This document shows, in pieces, positions 61,012-64,000 of a stretch of DNA of 64,000 nucleotides. The stretch spans positions 23,281-87,280 of the forward strand of contig CATOPL010000015.1 in NCBI GenBank assembly GCA_951802115.1. The letters are read 5' to 3'. Every line of letters starts with the position of its first letter. Positions within the stretch are counted from its first letter, which is position 1. The notes beneath the pieces are model-generated. The model was not told where the DNA came from, ran no database searches, and was given only the letters and a program-made list of their open reading frames with translations. A program made the position numbers and the translations under genes. This DNA comes from an uncultured Lachnospiraceae bacterium (GTDB taxonomy: Bacteria; Bacillota; Clostridia; Lachnospirales; Lachnospiraceae).

Positions 61012-61085
61012 CGACCCGGATGGGGTTCGAACCCACGACCTCCGCCGTGACAGGGCGGCGCTCTAACCAGCTGAGCCACCGGGCC
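61012..61085 (-). tRNA. tRNA-Asp (anticodon GTC)
   Basis: 74 bases; acceptor GGCCCGG, anticodon loop CTGTCAC in stem CCGCC/GGCGG, T-loop TTCGAAC. Confidence 0.95.
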
Positions 61086-61103
61086 ATAGTATTCAGTTAT
61101 AAG

Positions 61104-61177
61104 TGGACCCACAGGGACTCGAACCCGGGACCATCCGGTTATGAGCCGGAAGCTCTAACCAACTGAGCTATGGGTCC
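61104..61177 (-). tRNA. tRNA-Met (anticodon CAT)
   Basis: 74 bases; acceptor GGACCCA, anticodon loop CTCATAA in stem TCCGG/CCGGA. The acceptor pairs fully, so it is not an initiator. It could be elongator Met or the Ile2 tRNA whose C34 is changed to lysidine; the GGCTCATAACC loop region resembles Bacillus tRNA-Ile2, so this remains open. Confidence 0.9.
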
Positions 61178-61181
61178 AGAA

Positions 61182-61254
61182 AGCCGATGATCGGACTCGA
61201 ACCGATAACCTGCTGATTACAAATCAGCTGCTCTGCCAATTGAGCCACATCGGC
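61182..61254 (-). tRNA. tRNA-Thr (anticodon TGT)
   Basis: 73 bases; acceptor GCCGATG, anticodon loop TTTGTAA in stem GCTGA/TCAGC, T-loop TTCGAGT. Confidence 0.95.
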
Positions 61255-61276
61255 ATATGCTGCTTCCTATAGCAAA

Positions 61277-61348
61277 TGACTCCAAGGGGATTTGAACCCC
61301 TGTTACCGCCGTGAAAGGGCGGTGTCTTAACCGCTTGACCATGGAGCC
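61277..61348 (-). tRNA. tRNA-Glu (anticodon TTC)
   Basis: 72 bases; acceptor GGCTCCA, anticodon loop CTTTCAC in stem CCGCC/GGCGG, T-loop TTCAAAT. First of cluster 2. Confidence 0.95.
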
Positions 61349-61406
61349 TTGTCTTATTCTCCAATGCTGAGGCACTGCATTTCTATCAGCGGCCTCAACA
61401 TTGACC

Positions 61407-61435
61407 ATATTACCACACTTTATCCTATTTGGCAA
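61407..61435 (-). promoter_or_regulatory. Promoter of tRNA cluster 2
   Basis: Minus strand TTGCCA (61430-61435), 17-base spacer, TAATAT (61407-61412), some 58 bases before tRNA-Glu. Between them GAGGCCGCTG... and AGTGCCTCAGC could form a processing hairpin (GAGGC/GCCTC). Confidence 0.75.
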
Positions 61436-61476
61436 GAGGTAATTTTATTTTTTTTCAATTTTTTTGAAAAATCTTC

Positions 61477-63561
61477 CTACTTCTTATCTTCTTCCTCACA
61501 GTCAATTGGTGATATCAACGACAACGTATGCATCATAGATTCATTATAGAATTTATACTGTCCACGGCCGGCACGTTTGGCTGCATAAAGTGCCTGATCT
61601 GCACAATGAAACAGCGTCTCGTAATCACAGAGTCCTCCTTTTGCCTGTGCAATCCCCATGCTTACAGACATTTTAAAGCCCTCATATTCTCCCTCCAGAT
61701 GATGAAAAATGCGATCTACGGCGGCCCCAAATGCTTCCCTGCGGTATTCAAGGAAAATAAGGAACTCATCACCGCCCACTCTGGCCACAATATCACCGCC
61801 CCGCACGCTCTGACGCAGTTTTTCAGACAGATATTTCAATACATGGTCGCCAAAAATATGTCCATATTGATCGTTGGCATTTTTAAAATAATCAAGATCA
61901 ATGATGAATAATGCATAATTTCCGTTGGGATTATTCAGCAGGCGGTCACGTATCATCTGTTCTGCCTTGGATCTGTTAAGCAGACCTGTCAGTCCGTCAT
62001 GAGAAGCAACACGTTCCAGATCGGTCATCCTGATATGCTCCATATGAATATCCACTGCTTTTCCAATCGCTCCCATATATTCCGACGGTTCATCCATAGA
62101 CCATGTAGCCCGGCAAATGATCTGATACCAGCGTGCCCCCTCTTTGAGGTGCAGCTGACAATTATATTTTGCGATAGGATTCTCCGGTGTTGTATTCCGA
62201 AGCATCCTTGACAGACCTTCCAGCCCGTCTTTTCCAATAAGCTGCAAAGCATCTTCATCATGCAGCGGATCCATAATGATCTCTTTCACTCCCAGTTGCT
62301 CCGCTCCCCAGTCTGAGATTGTAATCATCGGAGGATCTACTGTATATTCAAACTGTATCTCGTTTGACATGGAGGCAAAGAAACGATATTTCGCACGTTC
62401 ATGTTCCAGAAGGCTTAACGTCCTGTCAGATGTTGTCAGCTCTTTACGATGCAGCATCTCGTCTGTAATATCCTTGACTGCTTTCATGCTGATATCTGTC
62501 CGGACTTCCCCTGATGCAAATTCCTTTTTAATATCTTCGGCAATGTCCTTAAAGCATCCCAGTAATTCCGGACTGAATACACCGCACTCGCCATTTATAA
62601 TCATGCTGACCGCTTTTTCATGGGGGAATGCCTTTTTATAGGCTCTCTCGCTGGTCAGGGCATCATATACGTCTGCCAGCGCAACAATCTGAGCTGCAAT
62701 CGGTATTTCATCGCCTCTAAGCCCATCCGGGTATCCTCTTCCATCATAACGTTCATGGTGCCAGCGGCAAATCTGCCTTGCCGCTTTCACCAGTTCTTCA
62801 TCCTGATAAAACGGAAGCTGCTCCAGCATGGAATCACCTATTGCTGAGTGCGTCTTCATAATCTCATATTCATCGTTTGTTAATTTCCCCGGTTTATTCA
62901 ATATTTCTGAAGGGATCGCAATCTTACCAATATCATGAAGTGCTGACGCAGTGCTGATTACAGAAATCTGCTGATGAGAAAATTGATACTTGTCTGACAT
63001 TTGTCCCAGGCGCTTCAGCAGCAGTTCTGTAATCGTATGAATATGAAGCGTATGGAGTCCGCTTTCCCCGTTACGAAACTCTACAATATGACTCAAAATG
63101 TCGATCATCAGACCGCTTTGCTTTTCTTTCTCAAGAACCTGATCTGCAACCATATTAAACAGCCGTTTTTGTTTTGCATAGAGCAGTATCGTATTGGTAA
63201 CTCTTCGCTGCACAATCAGATTGTCAAACGGACGACTGATGTAATCTGTAACTCCCAGCTCAAATGCACGCTCCAGATAGGTGGAGGAGCTCTCCGCTGA
63301 TATGATGATTACCGGAATATCTTCAATCCAATGATATTTGTTCATCATATCCAGAACACCGAAGCCATCCATCTCCGGCATCACAATATCCAGCAAAACC
63401 AGTGCGATCTCCGTCCCCATATGCTGTAGAGTCGCAACTGCCTGCGTTCCATTCTCAGCTTCTACAATCTCATATTGATCTTCAAGCATATCCAGCAAAA
63501 TTGACCGGTTCATCTCCGAATCATCTGCTATTAATATTCTGGATTTATTTTTTCCTGTCAT
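61477..63561 (-). CDS. Cyclic di-GMP enzyme with REC, HD-GYP and GGDEF domains
   Basis: 694 residues. Receiver domain 1-~120 with phospho-Asp in LVLLDIVMPEMDG. HD-GYP phosphodiesterase ~165-335: LHDIGKIAIPSEILNKPGKLT and WHHERYDGRGYPDGLRGDEIP, the canonical metal and GYP residues. A PAS-like domain at ~410-505. GGDEF diguanylate cyclase to ~680 with intact RVGGDEFL and a product-inhibition I-site RGGD five residues before GGDEF. Synthesis and breakdown of c-di-GMP could therefore be balanced by phosphorylation of REC. AGGAG lies 7 bases before the ATG. No cognate kinase is adjacent. Confidence 0.92.
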   Translation of the reverse strand: MTGKNKSRILIADDSEMNRSILLDMLEDQYEIVEAENGTQAVATLQHMGTEIALVLLDIVMPEMDGFGVLDMMNKYHWIEDIPVIIISAESSSTYLERAFELGVTDYISRPFDNLIVQRRVTNTILLYAKQKRLFNMVADQVLEKEKQSGLMIDILSHIVEFRNGESGLHTLHIHTITELLLKRLGQMSDKYQFSHQQISVISTASALHDIGKIAIPSEILNKPGKLTNDEYEIMKTHSAIGDSMLEQLPFYQDEELVKAARQICRWHHERYDGRGYPDGLRGDEIPIAAQIVALADVYDALTSERAYKKAFPHEKAVSMIINGECGVFSPELLGCFKDIAEDIKKEFASGEVRTDISMKAVKDITDEMLHRKELTTSDRTLSLLEHERAKYRFFASMSNEIQFEYTVDPPMITISDWGAEQLGVKEIIMDPLHDEDALQLIGKDGLEGLSRMLRNTTPENPIAKYNCQLHLKEGARWYQIICRATWSMDEPSEYMGAIGKAVDIHMEHIRMTDLERVASHDGLTGLLNRSKAEQMIRDRLLNNPNGNYALFIIDLDYFKNANDQYGHIFGDHVLKYLSEKLRQSVRGGDIVARVGGDEFLIFLEYRREAFGAAVDRIFHHLEGEYEGFKMSVSMGIAQAKGGLCDYETLFHCADQALYAAKRAGRGQYKFYNESMMHTLSLISPIDCEEEDKK

Positions 63562-63988
63562 ATCTATCTCTCCTGATTTAAAACTTCTGCAGGCCTTTTT
63601 TATAATGCTTCTGTCATCCCTTTACCGTTCTCTCTCTATTTACGATTACCTGCCATATGTATTTGTCACCTCAGTTTTATATTATAATCGAATTTTTGAT
63701 TACTTTCAATGCAAATATATTTTTTATACAGTATCTAAATCACCATTGTCATTCGACAAAAGCAGACAGTCTCCTTCTCTTTTGTTTTTCTATCTGAAAT
63801 ACAGCTAGATCAAAAATTTCCTTTTTCCCCTCCTGATTCCATCCATCAAAAAGGCCACCGCATTACAGTATAACGTAAGCGTCAAATAAGAACGTGTAGT
63901 GAAATATATGGCGTTCTCCTGTAAACTTGGGGTTAGAGTTTTTAGAGTCCACTCCCAAAACTCTAAATCTAGATAAAGGAGAATACCT
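63562..63988. other. Region between the c-di-GMP gene and the probable IS66 left end
   Basis: Contains the promoter at 63681-63709, then AT-rich sequence without convincing genes, and from about 63876 the probable IS66 left end. Hairpin GAACG/CGTTC (63891-63895 and 63911-63916 region) and AGAGTTTT/AAAACTCT (63936-63943 and about 63957-63964) lie before the final ATG. Confidence 0.5.
63681..63709 (-). promoter_or_regulatory. Promoter of the c-di-GMP enzyme gene
   Basis: Minus strand TTGAAA (63704-63709), 17-base spacer, perfect TATAAT (63681-63686). Leader about 110 bases. Confidence 0.8.
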
Positions 63989-64000
63989 ATGGACATTTCC
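63876..64000 (+). mobile_element. Possible left end of an IS66-family element
   Basis: GTAAGCG at 63876-63882 matches the conserved tip of IS66-family terminal repeats; it is followed at 63989 by an ATG with AAAGGAG 8 bases upstream, as for the first IS66 gene. Only four codons (MDIS) are visible, so the family rests on the tip sequence alone. A different IS or an ordinary gene is possible. Confidence 0.4.
63989..64000 (+). CDS. Gene cut by the right window edge (possible IS66 TnpA)
   Basis: ATG at 63989 with AAAGGAG 8 bases upstream, reading MDIS to the edge. Too short to identify; the likely IS66 end just upstream suggests a transposase-set gene. Confidence 0.4.

Noticed and set aside
61104..61177. 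Initiator tRNA-fMet
   Set aside because: Position 1 pairs with 72 and the anticodon stem lacks the three G-C pairs of an initiator.
63805..63996. 63-residue minus-strand reading at the right edge
   Set aside because: Covers the likely IS end and has no ribosome site; a plus-strand start is better supported.

Overview
The window reads as chromosome of a spore-forming Gram-positive of the class Clostridia, most likely Lachnospiraceae. Evidence for this: an alpha/beta small acid-soluble spore protein (48147-48368), spoVAE (5139-5495), a YtvI-type sporulation membrane protein, AGGAGG-type ribosome binding sites before nearly every gene, sigma-A promoters with 17-base spacers, tRNA genes without an encoded CCA, and the Clostridia-style orders tig-clpP-clpX-lon-ysxC-ytvI and rpmE-DUF1385-prmC-prfA. 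No rRNA, CRISPR array, prophage or complete insertion sequence is present. What looks like the left end of an IS66-type element starts about 120 bases before the right edge.

Layout. 1-6.1 kb: an ABC-F ATPase cut by the left edge, a TPR/ATPase protein with a long acidic minisatellite, DegV, tRNA-Glu, spoVAE, and queT under a preQ1-I type riboswitch. 6.2-17.6 kb: a carbohydrate region. A two-component system (YesM-like kinase, YesN-like regulator) is flanked by two sugar-binding-type proteins, then comes a fucose/arabinose isomerase-like enzyme, DUF4867, a small membrane protein, xylulokinase and a divergent LacI repressor. Two matching palindromes lie in the divergent gap. 17.8-22.0 kb: lipoproteins, a split chromate-type transporter and a YqeG phosphatase. 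22.4-27.4 kb (+ strand): a compact type IV pilus-like operon made of a transglutaminase lipoprotein, a PilC/GspF platform protein, four small one-TM proteins (one with a prepilin signature) and a PilT-like ATPase. No PilB, prepilin peptidase or PilM/N/O gene is visible.

27.4-48 kb is mostly housekeeping on the minus strand: rpiB, a lipid kinase, hisC, DUF2156, a nucleotidyltransferase, glmM, prfA, prmC, DUF1385, rpmE, rho, then ytvI, ysxC, lon, clpX, clpP and tig. 48-57 kb: the spore protein, a DJ-1 protein, CYTH, an XRE regulator, pyrC, CapA, tRNA-Leu, a DUF1624 protein and a Na/Pi cotransporter. 57-61.4 kb: two minus-strand tRNA clusters (6 and 7 genes) flank a YfcE-type phosphoesterase, rdgB, an RlmL-like methyltransferase, a rhodanese and a 50-residue Asn/Ser-rich protein. 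The window ends with a REC-HD-GYP-GGDEF cyclic di-GMP enzyme.

The most interesting units are the reduced pilus-like operon, the binding-protein-flanked sugar two-component system beside an unassigned pentose/deoxysugar cluster, and several RNA-level or repeat features: the queT riboswitch, promoters nested in terminators, long-loop hairpins at gene 3' ends, and a degenerate dispersed repeat present twice.
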